DNA from: Pseudomonadota bacterium
GTDB taxonomy: Bacteria; Pseudomonadota; Gammaproteobacteria; Ga0077536
Assembly: GCA_016719885.1 (NCBI GenBank)
Contig: JADJYF010000008.1
Location: 62,001 to 126,000 of the forward strand
Length of the DNA: 64,000 bases
Direction of reading: 5' to 3'
The position numbers were made by a program, and so were the translations under genes. Under the pieces are notes generated by a model that was not told the origin of the DNA, ran no database searches, and worked only from the letters and a program-made list of their open reading frames with translations. Numbering within the stretch: the stretch's first letter is position 1; each line of letters opens with the position of its first letter. Positions 26,338-35,393 of this stretch are shown one piece after another.

Positions 26338-26763
26338 TCACTGAGTCTCGGGCGCGTCGAAGGAACGCGCGCGCCGCAAATCGACCGCCGCGATGCCGGT
26401 GCTCTTCAGAATGTCGATGACATTCACCGCGCGCTGCAGCTTGACGCCATCGTCGACCGCCACCACCGCCATGTCCTTGTCACCGCGTTGGCGCTGCGCG
26501 GCGGCCGCGAACAGCTCCTTGTCGTCGAGCTGGCGGCCCGCCAGCCACATGCTGCCGTCGCGATGCAGCTCCACCTGCATGGGTGGCACTGGCGGCGGCT
26601 GATCGGACTGGCTCTGGGTCGAGGTGCCGACCCCCAGTGCGCGCGGCTGCAGGAAGTTGGTCCTGAGCATGAAAAAGATCAACAGGATGATGACGAGGTC
26701 GACCAGCGCCACGAGCGTGATGCGGCGCGCGCGCCGCGGACGCTGAAGACGCAGTTCACGCAC
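26338..26763 (-). CDS. ExbD/TolR family protein (first copy)
   Basis: A 141-residue ExbD/TolR protein with one membrane helix (about 17-36, ITLVALVDLVIILLIFFML) that has the conserved Asp at about residue 23. The periplasmic domain contains DGVKLQRAVNVIDILKSTGI, the typical strand-helix of the TolR fold. It overlaps the ExbB gene start-to-stop by 8 bp, so expression is coupled. Its sequence is well diverged from the second ExbD; the pair may form a heterodimer, as in some Tol/Exb systems. Confidence 0.9.
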   Translation of the reverse strand: MRELRLQRPRRARRITLVALVDLVIILLIFFMLRTNFLQPRALGVGTSTQSQSDQPPPVPPMQVELHRDGSMWLAGRQLDDKELFAAAAQRQRGDKDMAVVAVDDGVKLQRAVNVIDILKSTGIAAVDLRRARSFDAPETQ

Positions 26764-27718
26764 GTGGGCTTGAGTCGGCCTGACCGATGTCGAGTTCGGT
26801 GGTGAAGACCCGCGCGATGACGTCCTCGACCCCGGCCACGATGTGATTCAGGCGCGTTTCCAACAGCGAATGCAGCACCGCGAACGGAATGGCCATCGAC
26901 AGGCCGACGCCGGTGCACAGCAGGGCTTCCCAGATACCGCCGGCGAGCTTGGCGGCGTCGTTGGCCGCGCCGCTCGCTTCCAGCGCCTGGAACGAGGCGA
27001 TGATACCGGTCACGGTACCGAGCAGGCCGAGCAGCGGCGCGATGTAGTAGATGATTTCGATGGTCGGCAGGTGCGCATGCAAGGGCGCGAGGAACACCCG
27101 CGCGCGGCGATAGAGCTCTTCGCGCACCAGTTCGACGTTGTCCGGACGCAGGCGCTTCAAGGCGTATTCGACATCGGCGGCAAAGCCGAGGCTGTTACGC
27201 TTGATCATCTCCTGGCCTTTCTTGACGTCGCCGCCCTCCCAGGTGTCGATGGCCTTGTGCAGCGCGCGCAACTGGCCGTCGCGCACGCCCAGGAATTGCA
27301 GCACCTTGAACATCACGATGGCGAGACCGAACACCGACACCGTCAGCTGCACGATGACGAGCTTGCCGCCGAGTTCGATGAGGCGCTTCACGCCGGTCCA
27401 CCACGACAGGGGATCCATGGAGACGCCCATGTCGAGCTTGTTGCCCTCGCGTTCGCCGGCGGCCTGGTCGGCGGCGGCATTGACCTCGGCGGCCTTCTCC
27501 ACCACCGCATCGGCGGCGCTGGCGGCTTGCTCGGCGACGGTGGCGGCGGCATCGGCCGCCGCGTCGGCGGCCTCGCTGGCGGCTTGCTTGACGGCCTCCG
27601 GCGCGGCCTGGGCGAAGACGCCAGGACTGGTCAAGAGTGCGAGGAAGAACATAAACGCAGCCGCACCCTGGGCTGCCCTCGATCGCCGGGGCATCACCCC
27701 ATCAGCTCCCCATCGCAT
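26756..27718 (-). CDS. MotA/TolQ/ExbB proton channel family protein
   Basis: A 320-residue ExbB/TolQ-type proton-channel subunit. Residues 1-36 form a signal sequence (ending GVFAQA), followed by a striking Ala-rich periplasmic stretch (about 37-90, repeats of AADAAA/EQAASAAD). Three membrane helices follow: VIVQLTVSVFGLAIVMFKVL, APLLGLLGTVTGIIASFQAL and LLCTGVGLSMAIPFAVLHSL, the second and third carrying the family GTVTGI and T-G motifs. It is the first gene of the ExbB-ExbD-ExbD-MMPL-uppP run. Start ATG at 27718 has AAAGGG ahead. The long Ala-rich segment is unusual for ExbB and could form a coiled coil in the periplasm. Confidence 0.92.
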   Translation of the reverse strand: MRWGADGVMPRRSRAAQGAAAFMFFLALLTSPGVFAQAAPEAVKQAASEAADAAADAAATVAEQAASAADAVVEKAAEVNAAADQAAGEREGNKLDMGVSMDPLSWWTGVKRLIELGGKLVIVQLTVSVFGLAIVMFKVLQFLGVRDGQLRALHKAIDTWEGGDVKKGQEMIKRNSLGFAADVEYALKRLRPDNVELVREELYRRARVFLAPLHAHLPTIEIIYYIAPLLGLLGTVTGIIASFQALEASGAANDAAKLAGGIWEALLCTGVGLSMAIPFAVLHSLLETRLNHIVAGVEDVIARVFTTELDIGQADSSPRA

Positions 27719-27964
27719 AGCTATCCCTTTTAATGCGCGCTCGGCCCGTTATTTCGAGAGGCGGCGCCTGTTCTTATGAGTTGGCCGGGCGGCCAACGCG
27801 GTGGCCGATTATAGGACGAGCTTCCCAGAAAGGGGAATTGCCCGAAACCCCCTTTAACAATGCTGCAGGGCAACCACGAACGCCGCGCCAGGCGCGTGCC
27901 GGCCGCGTGGGACGGGCATTACACTAGCCCCACATCGGACGTTCTCCCGCAACAGGCTGCCCCC

Positions 27965-30463
27965 ATGTCTCATCGCATCGCCGCTCTGTATGAACGCGTC
28001 GTGCTGCGCCATCCGTGGCTGGCGCTCGCCCTGCTCGGTTTCGTGATGGCGGCGCTGTTGCCGGGCCTGCGCAACTTCAAGCTCGATGCTTCGACCGACG
28101 CCCTGCTGCTGGAAAGCGACAAGGACCTGCGCAGTTTTCGCCAGCTGGCGATGCGCTACCAGACGCGCGATTTCCTGTTCGTCGCCGTGGTGCCGAAAGA
28201 CGGCGATGTGTTCACGCCCGCCACGCTCGGCATGATCAGCGATGTGCGCGACGAGCTGACCCAGGTCGCAGCCGTCAAGGACATCATCACCGTGCTCGAC
28301 GTGCCGCTGTTGTCGACCGTCACCGGCCGCATGGCCGACCTCGGCATGAACTTCGAAACCCTGCGCTCCCATGAAGTGAAGCTCGAAGTCGCGCGCCAGG
28401 AACTCACCACCAGTCCGCTGTATCGCAACCTGGTGGCGAGCGCCGACGGCAAGGTCGGCGCCATGCAGATCTTCTTGAAGGATCATCCGCGCCTGCCGCG
28501 GCTGTCGAACCTGCGCGACGAGCTCTTGTACAAGCGCATCCACGGCGGTCTCAGCGCCGCGCAAGAGCAGGAGCTGGCGCGCCTGCGCCCCGATTACGAA
28601 CAGGCCAAGGAGGAATACGAAGCGACCACGCGCGCTGCCATCGCCGAGATCCGCGCCATCCTTGCCAAGCACAGCGGCCAAGCCACGCTCTACCTCGGCG
28701 GCATGCCGATGATCATCGACGACATGATGACCTTCATCCACAGCGACATGGCGACTTTCGGCGGCGCCGTGCTGCTGTTCCTGGTGGTGATGATGGGCAT
28801 CATCTTCCGCGAAGTGCGCTGGGTGGCGCTGCCGTTCGCGAGCTGCCTGTACGCCAGCACCGCGATGTTCGGCCTGCTCGGCCTGGTCGGCTGGAAGGTC
28901 ACCATCATCTCGACCAACTTCGTGTCGCTGATGCTGATCCTCACCATGTCGATGAACATCCACCTGGTGGTGCGCTATCGCGAACTGCTGCGCGATCATC
29001 CGGACATGAGCCAGCAGGAGTTGGTCAGGCGCACCGCCATGGAAATGGCACGGCCGTCGTTCTACACGGTGCTGACCAACATCATCGGCTTCGGCTCCTT
29101 CGTGCTGTGCGACATCAAGCCCGTCATCGATTTCGGCTGGATGATGTCGATAGGTCTGTTGGTGGCTTTCGCCAGCACCTTCATGCTGTTCCCGGCGCTG
29201 CTGGTGATGACCCGGCGCCGCGCGCTCACGCGACCGGAGTCCCAGGGCTATGCCTTCACCGAGTGGTTGGCGCATCTCACCGAGCGTCATGGCAAGGCCA
29301 TCCTGGTGGTCTCGCTGCTGGTGGCGGTGGTGGCGACGCTCGGCACACGCCGGCTCGAAGTCGAGAACAGCTTCGTATCCTATTTCCACAAGGACACCGA
29401 GATTCACCAGGGCCTGTCGCTCATCGATCAGCAGCTCGGTGGCACCACGCCGCTGGATATCGTGCTCAAATTTCCGCCGGACGAGGGCAGCGTCGACGCC
29501 ACCCACAAGGGCACCGGCGATCTGGCGGCGATGTTCGACGACGTCGCCAAGGCCGAACAGGCGCCGTCGTCATGGTTCAGCGATGCGAAGATTGCGCGCC
29601 TGAAGGCGGTGCACGCCTGGCTCGAGAAGCAGCCGGAGATCGGCAAGGTGCTGTCGCTCGATTCGACCCTGCGCGTGGCCGAGGCCATGAACGATGGCAA
29701 GCCGCTCGGCGCCGACGGCATCGAGACCATCTACCGCCAGATGCCCGACGCCGCCAAGGCCAACTTGTTCACGCCCTTCGTGTCGGTCTACGACAACGAG
29801 ATGCGCCTGTCGGCGCGCATCATCGACACCTTGCCGGGCCTGCAGCGCAAGGAACTGCTGGCACGTATCGACAGCGGCCTGCGTGAGCGGCTCAAGCTCA
29901 AGAGCGACGAATACGAGATCTCGGGCCTGCTGGTGCTCTACAACAACGTGCTGCAGAGCCTGTACAAATCCCAGATCCTGACGTTCGGCTCGGCCATGGC
30001 CTGCATCATGGTGCCGCTGCTGGTGATGTTCCGTTCGCTGAAGGCGGCCATCATCGGCATCCTGCCCAACCTGCTGGGCGCGGTCACGATCCTGGGCTTC
30101 ATGGGCTGGGCGAAGATCCCGCTCGACATCATGACCATCACCATCGCCTCGATCACCATCGGTATCGCGGTCGAGGACTGCATCCATTACCTGTACAGCT
30201 ACAAGCTCGAATACCGGCGTCTGCGCGATCCGCTCGCGACCATGCACTACTGCCACAACAACGTGGCCAAGGCCGGCTTCTATACCACCGTGACGGTGGT
30301 GGTGGGCTTTTCGATATTGATGCTGTCGAACTTCATCCCCACCATCCTGTTCGGCCTGTTGACGGCGGTGGCGATGAGCGTGGCGCTGCTGGCAGCCTTG
30401 ACCTTGATGCCGCAACTGGTGCTGTGGTGGCAGCCGTTCAGGATGGATGACGACGAGGATTGA
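27965..30463 (+). CDS. MMPL/RND-superfamily transporter
   Basis: An 832-residue RND-superfamily exporter with the two-repeat MMPL plan: helix 1 (about 18-36), periplasmic domain, helix block near 265 (FGGAVLLFLVVMMGIIFREV), a second single helix near 450, periplasmic domain, and a block near 672 (LTFGSAMACIMVPLLVMF). The signature KLDASTDALLLESDKDLRSF after helix 1 marks the group of predicted lipid or sterol-like exporters. The ATG at 27965 is chosen over the 35-residue longer frame, which has no membrane or family match. It is divergent from the ExbB gene with a 246-bp shared intergenic region, so both exporters flank the proton-channel genes. It is a diverged homologue of the MMPL protein at 23191-25836 by plan. 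Confidence 0.9.
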   Translation: MSHRIAALYERVVLRHPWLALALLGFVMAALLPGLRNFKLDASTDALLLESDKDLRSFRQLAMRYQTRDFLFVAVVPKDGDVFTPATLGMISDVRDELTQVAAVKDIITVLDVPLLSTVTGRMADLGMNFETLRSHEVKLEVARQELTTSPLYRNLVASADGKVGAMQIFLKDHPRLPRLSNLRDELLYKRIHGGLSAAQEQELARLRPDYEQAKEEYEATTRAAIAEIRAILAKHSGQATLYLGGMPMIIDDMMTFIHSDMATFGGAVLLFLVVMMGIIFREVRWVALPFASCLYASTAMFGLLGLVGWKVTIISTNFVSLMLILTMSMNIHLVVRYRELLRDHPDMSQQELVRRTAMEMARPSFYTVLTNIIGFGSFVLCDIKPVIDFGWMMSIGLLVAFASTFMLFPALLVMTRRRALTRPESQGYAFTEWLAHLTERHGKAILVVSLLVAVVATLGTRRLEVENSFVSYFHKDTEIHQGLSLIDQQLGGTTPLDIVLKFPPDEGSVDATHKGTGDLAAMFDDVAKAEQAPSSWFSDAKIARLKAVHAWLEKQPEIGKVLSLDSTLRVAEAMNDGKPLGADGIETIYRQMPDAAKANLFTPFVSVYDNEMRLSARIIDTLPGLQRKELLARIDSGLRERLKLKSDEYEISGLLVLYNNVLQSLYKSQILTFGSAMACIMVPLLVMFRSLKAAIIGILPNLLGAVTILGFMGWAKIPLDIMTITIASITIGIAVEDCIHYLYSYKLEYRRLRDPLATMHYCHNNVAKAGFYTTVTVVVGFSILMLSNFIPTILFGLLTAVAMSVALLAALTLMPQLVLWWQPFRMDDDED

Positions 30464-30482
30464 AGGGTCGGAGAGTCATTCC

Positions 30483-30579
30483 TGTAGGTGCGAATTCATT
30501 GGCATGCAGGCTGAAGCCTGACCCACGCCGCGCCTTTGTGGGTCAGGCTTCACTGACTTGCGAATCAATGCGGCGCACC
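30483..30579. repeat. composite of the two dispersed repeat types, nested
   Basis: Outer arms are the GGTGCGAATTCATT type (30483-30500 and a degenerate inverse at 30559-30579). Inner arms are the GTGGGTCAGGCTTCA type, a perfect 15-nt inverted pair (30512-30526 and 30538-30552) around an 11-nt loop. It lies between convergent genes. As a hairpin it could end transcription from both sides, though no U-tract follows. Confidence 0.75.
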
Positions 30580-30596
30580 CACAGGGCGATCCGCGA

Positions 30597-31370
30597 TTAC
30601 TTCACCTCCGTGCGCGCCTCGCCCAGCGCCTTCTCGAATTCCTCCAGCGGCGCGGCGCCGGTGATTGGGTGGCTGTTGAGCAGGAACTGCGGCGTGGCCT
30701 GGATGTCGAGCTTCCGCGCCAGGTCGAGGTCGCGCTTGAGGGCGGCCGTGGCGGCATCGCTGGCGCGGTCCTTGTTGAAGCGCTCGAGATCGAGGCCGAG
30801 ACTCTTGGCGGTGTCGGTGTACAGCGCCTCGCCGAGATGATCCTGGCCCTTGAACATGGCGTTGTGGAATTCCCAGAACTTGCCCTGCTGCTGCGCGGCC
30901 CAGGCGGCCAGCGCGGCGCTGGTCGCGTCGGGATGCATCTCGGCGAGCGGCAGATGCTTGTAGACCAACAGCACGTCGTGCTCATGGGCGGCCATGAACT
31001 GCTGTACCGTTTCGAAGGCCTTGCCGCAGTAGGGACATTGGAAGTCGGAGAATTCGACCAGCACCAGCTTGCTGCCGGCCTTGCCGCGCGCGGGTGAATC
31101 GCCCAACAGTTCCTCGCTCTTCAGCTGCGCCACCTGCTCCTTGAGCTTGGTCTCGGCGCTGCGCATGCGCTGCTCGGCCTGGGCGCGCTGGTAGCCGACC
31201 ACCGCCTGCATGATTTCCTTGGGGTGCTCGCGTATGACCTTGAGGATCTTCTCTTCGAGCAGCTTGTCGGCGGCTTCGTCGGCGCTGACCGCGCCCAGGG
31301 CAAGAAACGTGAGGGCAAGCGCCATCACGGCGCGCATGGCATGAAGATGAGAAGAAAAGCGCTTGGCCAC
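30597..31370 (-). CDS. DsbA family thiol-disulfide oxidoreductase
   Basis: A 257-residue periplasmic thioredoxin-fold protein: signal peptide (about 1-30), a helical stalk (about 32-80) rich in Glu/Lys/Gln, and a DsbA-like domain with the active-site CPYC (FSDFQCPYCGKAFET) and the cis-Pro loop ATPQF. The stalk plus DsbA fold resembles trimeric isomerase-type proteins such as ScsC, but the oligomer is not shown. It is leftward, with its own start near 31370. The gene is flanked by ExbB-like and MMPL genes but shares no operon sign with them. A role in oxidising or shuffling envelope disulfides is expected. Confidence 0.9.
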   Translation of the reverse strand: MAKRFSSHLHAMRAVMALALTFLALGAVSADEAADKLLEEKILKVIREHPKEIMQAVVGYQRAQAEQRMRSAETKLKEQVAQLKSEELLGDSPARGKAGSKLVLVEFSDFQCPYCGKAFETVQQFMAAHEHDVLLVYKHLPLAEMHPDATSAALAAWAAQQQGKFWEFHNAMFKGQDHLGEALYTDTAKSLGLDLERFNKDRASDAATAALKRDLDLARKLDIQATPQFLLNSHPITGAAPLEEFEKALGEARTEVK

Positions 31371-31457
31371 CAGGCTGCTCCTGCAATAACGGAGGCGACA
31401 GCCTACATCATTCCGGCGCCGGCACCATGACAGTCACCACATTCGGCGCGCGCCGGC

Positions 31458-32255
31458 TCAGCGTTCGCGCAGGTGGCGGATGAGGTAGTTGTCGACGTAA
31501 GCCTTGGCGTCCAGCACCAGGCGGTCCTGGGACAATTGAATCTGGTGCAGGAAGAACATGATGGTGATGGCCAGCGTCAGCGCCACCAGCGTCGCATTGA
31601 AGGTGATGCCGAGGCCTTGCGTCACGCCGGTCACGTCGCCGGCCGCCGCGCGTTGCGCTTCCTGCAGCGCCGCGCCGATGCCGCGCACGGTGCCGACGAA
31701 GCCGACCGCCGGAATCGCCCACACCGCGAAGCGGATCATCGACAGTTCGGCGTCCAGCCGTGATGCTTCCAGTTCACATTCATCGCGCGCCGCCTCGGCG
31801 GCATGTTGCACGCTGCCGGTCGCGCCGAAGCGCGTCATGCACATGCGCAGCGTGCGCGGCAGCAGACGGCCGCGCACCGGCGCCGGCAGGTTTTCGATCT
31901 GGCGTGAGAACTCGCGCACCGAATCGGGAAAGATCACTTCGCCTTCCTTCAGGCCCAGCAGATCCTGTTGCAGGAGCTTGCGTTCGCGCAGCACGCGATA
32001 TTCGCGGTAACCGAGAATGAAGCCGGCCCATATCGCCAGCACCCAGCAGGTTTCCGGTTCGGGGTCATGCAGGATGACCCAGATCGAACGCGGTATGTGC
32101 ACCATCGGATCCTTGGCCCACACCTCGCGCTGGTAGGCGAGCTGCGCATCGGCATTCGGACGTATGACCAGGGTGTACGCGATGTGCACCATGGTGAAGC
32201 TCAGCAGCAGGGTCGTCAGCGCGTAGAAGAAGTCAAACGGGAAGGGCTTTTTCAT
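31458..32255 (-). CDS. MotA/TolQ/ExbB proton channel family protein, solitary
   Basis: A 265-residue ExbB-type protein that begins without a signal peptide and has a first membrane helix (about 9-27), a second at about 55-70 (ETCWVLAIWAGFILGY), a long cytoplasmic loop, and a C-terminal pair (FAVWAIPAVGFVGTVRGIG and FNATLVALTLAITIMFFLHQ) with the family GTVRGI motif. No ExbD gene adjoins it, unlike the set at 25879-27718. The ATG at 32255 opens the family-like N-terminus; the frame upstream is Arg-rich and not coding. It might share an ExbD subunit with the other cluster. Confidence 0.85.
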   Translation of the reverse strand: MKKPFPFDFFYALTTLLLSFTMVHIAYTLVIRPNADAQLAYQREVWAKDPMVHIPRSIWVILHDPEPETCWVLAIWAGFILGYREYRVLRERKLLQQDLLGLKEGEVIFPDSVREFSRQIENLPAPVRGRLLPRTLRMCMTRFGATGSVQHAAEAARDECELEASRLDAELSMIRFAVWAIPAVGFVGTVRGIGAALQEAQRAAAGDVTGVTQGLGITFNATLVALTLAITIMFFLHQIQLSQDRLVLDAKAYVDNYLIRHLRER

Positions 32256-32443
32256 GGTGGGCCGGATTGTCGCAGAATTGCGCGCCGCTGCCAGCCCGCG
32301 CCCCGGGCGCGTCCTGCGCCCGATCAATTTGCACGTCGGCACGCCGGGCATGGCGCATAGAGCGCTGCGCTTTTGCGCGTAGAATCGCGCCACCAAGCCA
32401 CTGCGCGCGCCATCGCGTGCGCCCTCGTCGGGGAGTTGTCGTG

Positions 32444-34066
32444 ATGTCATTGCTGGCCAAGGAACGCACCATCGCCCGGCCCGGTTTCAACCGCTGGCTG
32501 GTGCCGCTCGCCGCGCTGTGCATTCACCTGTGCATAGGCATGGCCTACGGCTTCTCGGTGTTCTGGTTGCCGCTCATGCATGCCGTCGGCATCAGTGCGC
32601 CCATCACCTGCCCGCCGGACATGGGCGTGCTGGCCAAGCTCACCACCACCACCTGCGACTGGGACAAACCCCTGCTCGGCTGGATGTTCACCCTGTTCTT
32701 CGTGTTCCTGGGCTCGAGCGCCGCGCTGTGGGGCGGCTGGCTGGAACACGTCGGCCCACGCAAGGCCGGCTTCGTGGCGGCGCTGTGCTGGTGTGGCGGC
32801 CTCATGATCTCGGCGGCGGGCGTGTACCTGCACCAGCTGTGGATGATGTGGCTGGGCTCGGGCTTCATCGGCGGCATCGGTCTCGGCCTCGGCTACATCT
32901 CACCGGTCTCGACCCTGATCAAATGGTTTCCCGATCGGCGCGGCATGGCCACCGGCATGGCCATCATGGGCTTCGGCGGCGGCGCCATGATCGGTTCGCC
33001 GCTCGCCGATATCCTCATGAAGCATTACGCCACGCCGACCTCGGTCGGCGTGTGGCAGACCTTCGTGACCCTGGCCGTCATCTACTTCGCGTTCATGACC
33101 ACCGGCGCCTTCGCCTACCGCGTGCCGCCCACCGGCTGGCAGCCGGCGGGCTGGACGCCGCCGCCGCAGGCCGTCGGCGACAGCATGATCACCCAGCGTC
33201 ACGTTCACGTGAACCGCGCCTGGCGCACCCCGCAGTTCTGGCTGTTGTGGGGCGTGCTGTGCCTCAACGTGTCGGCCGGCATCGGCGTGATCGGCATGGC
33301 GTCGCCGATGCTGCAGGAGATCTTCGGCGGCCGCCTGATAGGCCTCGATGTGAAATTCGATCAGCTGAACGCCGCGCAGCTCGGGCAGATTGCGGCCATC
33401 GCCGCCGGCTTCACCGGCCTGCTGTCGCTGTTCAACATCGCCGGCCGCATCGGCTGGGCATCGTGCTCCGACTACATCGGCCGCAAGATGACCTACTTCG
33501 TGTTCTTCGTGCTCGGCATGGCCCTCTACGCCGCCGCGCCCCATGCCGGCGCCTCCGGCAGCGTGGCGCTGTTCGTGGCCTTGTTCTGCGTCATCCTCAC
33601 CATGTACGGCGGCGGCTTCGCGACCATACCGGCGTATCTCGCCGACCTGTTCGGCACGCAGATGGTGGGCGCCATTCACGGCCGCCTGCTGACCGCGTGG
33701 TCGGTGGCCGGCATCCTCGGACCGGTGCTGGTCAATTACATCAACGACGCGCAGATCAAGGCCGGCGTCGCCAAGAGCGCCGCCTACGACACCACCATGT
33801 ACGTGCTGGCCGCGCTGCTGGCGGGCGGCTTCCTGTGCAATCTCATGGTGCGTCCGCTCGCCGCGCACTGGTTCATGAGCGATGCCGAACTCGCGGCCGA
33901 GCGCCAGCTCGCCCACGACGTGCAGGCCGCACAGGTGAGCCACGGCGCAACGCAGGCCGCAAGCAGTTCGACGCTGGCGGTGGCAGGCCTGTGGCTGGTG
34001 GTCGGCCTGCCCCTGGCCTGGGGCATCTGGAATACGCTGGTCAAGGCGCTCGCCCTGTTTCGTTGA
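32444..34066 (+). CDS. MFS transporter, oxalate/formate antiporter (OFA) type
   Basis: A 540-residue major facilitator with about 12 membrane helices. After helix 1 an external insertion holds PPDMGVLAKLTTTTCDWDK, and the motif WFPDRRGMATGMAIMGFGGG in the N-terminal half is typical of the OFA group. A cytoplasmic DRIGRKMTY-like loop appears as DYIGRKMTY. The group carries monocarboxylates such as oxalate, formate or pyruvate, but the substrate cannot be given. Start ATG at 32444 has GGGGAG 8 bp ahead; the 59 residues upstream in the frame are Arg/Ala/Cys-rich non-coding. The C-terminal tail (about 490-540) includes one extra predicted helix. Confidence 0.85.
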   Translation: MSLLAKERTIARPGFNRWLVPLAALCIHLCIGMAYGFSVFWLPLMHAVGISAPITCPPDMGVLAKLTTTTCDWDKPLLGWMFTLFFVFLGSSAALWGGWLEHVGPRKAGFVAALCWCGGLMISAAGVYLHQLWMMWLGSGFIGGIGLGLGYISPVSTLIKWFPDRRGMATGMAIMGFGGGAMIGSPLADILMKHYATPTSVGVWQTFVTLAVIYFAFMTTGAFAYRVPPTGWQPAGWTPPPQAVGDSMITQRHVHVNRAWRTPQFWLLWGVLCLNVSAGIGVIGMASPMLQEIFGGRLIGLDVKFDQLNAAQLGQIAAIAAGFTGLLSLFNIAGRIGWASCSDYIGRKMTYFVFFVLGMALYAAAPHAGASGSVALFVALFCVILTMYGGGFATIPAYLADLFGTQMVGAIHGRLLTAWSVAGILGPVLVNYINDAQIKAGVAKSAAYDTTMYVLAALLAGGFLCNLMVRPLAAHWFMSDAELAAERQLAHDVQAAQVSHGATQAASSSTLAVAGLWLVVGLPLAWGIWNTLVKALALFR

Positions 34067-34112
34067 TGACGCCCACTCATCCAATCCTGTTCGGCCCACG
34101 TAAGCACAGCCC

Positions 34113-35393
34113 ATGAATGCATCGTCTCCCGCGCCCGGCGCCGATCTCGAAGCGGTACTCGGCGCCGCCCGCCGCGCGCGTCGCCGCGCCCGCCTGTGGT
34201 GGCTGTTGGGCGCCGTCGCGCTGCTGGCCGGCGGCATGCAATGGGCCCAGCGCGAGGCCGCGCGCAGCGATGCGCCGACCATCGAGTACGTCGGCGCCGA
34301 GGCGCGGATCGGCGCTCTCACCGTCAAGGTCACCGCCACCGGCACCTTGCAGCCGCTCACCCAGGTCGATGTCGGCAGCGAGCTGTCGGGCATGGTCGAA
34401 GAGGTGTTGGTCGACTTCAACGACACCGTCAAACGCGGCCAGGTGCTGGCGCGACTCGATACCCAGCGTCTCGAAGCGACCGCCGTGCAGGCGCGCGGCT
34501 CGCTGGCCTCCGCCGAGGCGCGCCTGCGCGAAGCCGAGGCCACGGTGGTCGAGACCGGTCTCAAGAACGGCCGCTGCGCCAAGCTCGCCGAGAAGCAGAT
34601 GTGTTCGGCCGACGAACTCGATGCCTCGCGCGCGGCGCTGTCGCGCGCCCAGGCCGCGGTCGGCAGCGCCAAGGCCGAAGTCGCGGTGGCCAAGGCCATC
34701 CTCGACGAAAAGGAAACCGAACTCGCCAAGGCCGTCATCCATTCGCCCATCGACGGCATCGTGTTGAAGCGCCTCATCGAACCCGGCCAGACCGTGGCGG
34801 CGGTGATGCAGACGCCGCTGTTGTTCACGCTTGCCGAGAATCTCACGCAGATGGAATTGCAGGTGGCGGTCGATGAAGCCGACGTCGGCGTGGTCGCGGC
34901 CGGTCAGCGCGCGAGCTTCGGCGTCGATGCCTACGCGTCACGCGCCTTCCCCGCCACCGTCACCCAGGTGCGCTACGCACCCGAGACCAAGGACGGCGTG
35001 GTGACCTACACCACGGTGCTGCGCGTCGACAACGGCGACCTCGCGCTGCGCCCCGGCATGACCGCCACCGCGGAAATCGTGGTGCGTGAAGTGAAGGACG
35101 CGCTGCTGGTGCCGAACGCGGCGCTGCGTTTCGTGCCGCCGGCGGCGCCTCGCCGCGGCAACGAAGGCGGCATCCTCGGCAAGCTCATGATGCGTTTCCC
35201 GTCACGCCAGGCCTCGATGCGCTCCGCGCCACCGAGCGGCCGCGAACGCCGCGTGTGGGTGCTCGATGGCGACACGCCGCGCGCGGTGAACGTCACCATC
35301 GGCGATACCGACGAGAAATTCACCGCCGTCACCGGCGGCGACCTCGCGGCCGGCATGAAGGTCGCCGTCGACTATCGCCAGGCAGCGCGATGA
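34113..35393 (+). CDS. periplasmic adaptor protein, MacA/HlyD family
   Basis: A 426-residue membrane-fusion protein with one N-terminal anchor (about 29-46), a lipoyl half (VTATGTLQPLTQVDVGSELS), a helical hairpin (about 110-205), the second lipoyl half (VIHSPIDGIVLKRLIEPG) and beta-barrel and membrane-proximal domains. The pattern is close to MacA, partner of the MacB ABC transporter. Its stop overlaps the ATPase start (ATGA), and the permease follows, a standard MacAB-like set with ATPase and permease as separate genes. It links to a TolC-like channel, which is not encoded nearby. Confidence 0.94.
   Translation: MNASSPAPGADLEAVLGAARRARRRARLWWLLGAVALLAGGMQWAQREAARSDAPTIEYVGAEARIGALTVKVTATGTLQPLTQVDVGSELSGMVEEVLVDFNDTVKRGQVLARLDTQRLEATAVQARGSLASAEARLREAEATVVETGLKNGRCAKLAEKQMCSADELDASRAALSRAQAAVGSAKAEVAVAKAILDEKETELAKAVIHSPIDGIVLKRLIEPGQTVAAVMQTPLLFTLAENLTQMELQVAVDEADVGVVAAGQRASFGVDAYASRAFPATVTQVRYAPETKDGVVTYTTVLRVDNGDLALRPGMTATAEIVVREVKDALLVPNAALRFVPPAAPRRGNEGGILGKLMMRFPSRQASMRSAPPSGRERRVWVLDGDTPRAVNVTIGDTDEKFTAVTGGDLAAGMKVAVDYRQAAR

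Noticed and set aside
24352..26805. 817-residue rightward open frame
   Set aside because: Antisense of the MMPL and ExbD genes; composition is shadow-like and membrane helices are lacking.
30512..30552. Rho-independent terminator
   Set aside because: The hairpin is strong but no run of T follows on either strand, and the same sequence is a dispersed repeat.
32900..34846. 648-residue leftward open frame
   Set aside because: Covers the antisense of the MFS and adaptor genes, with low-complexity Arg/His/Gly/Ala content and no match to any fold I know.
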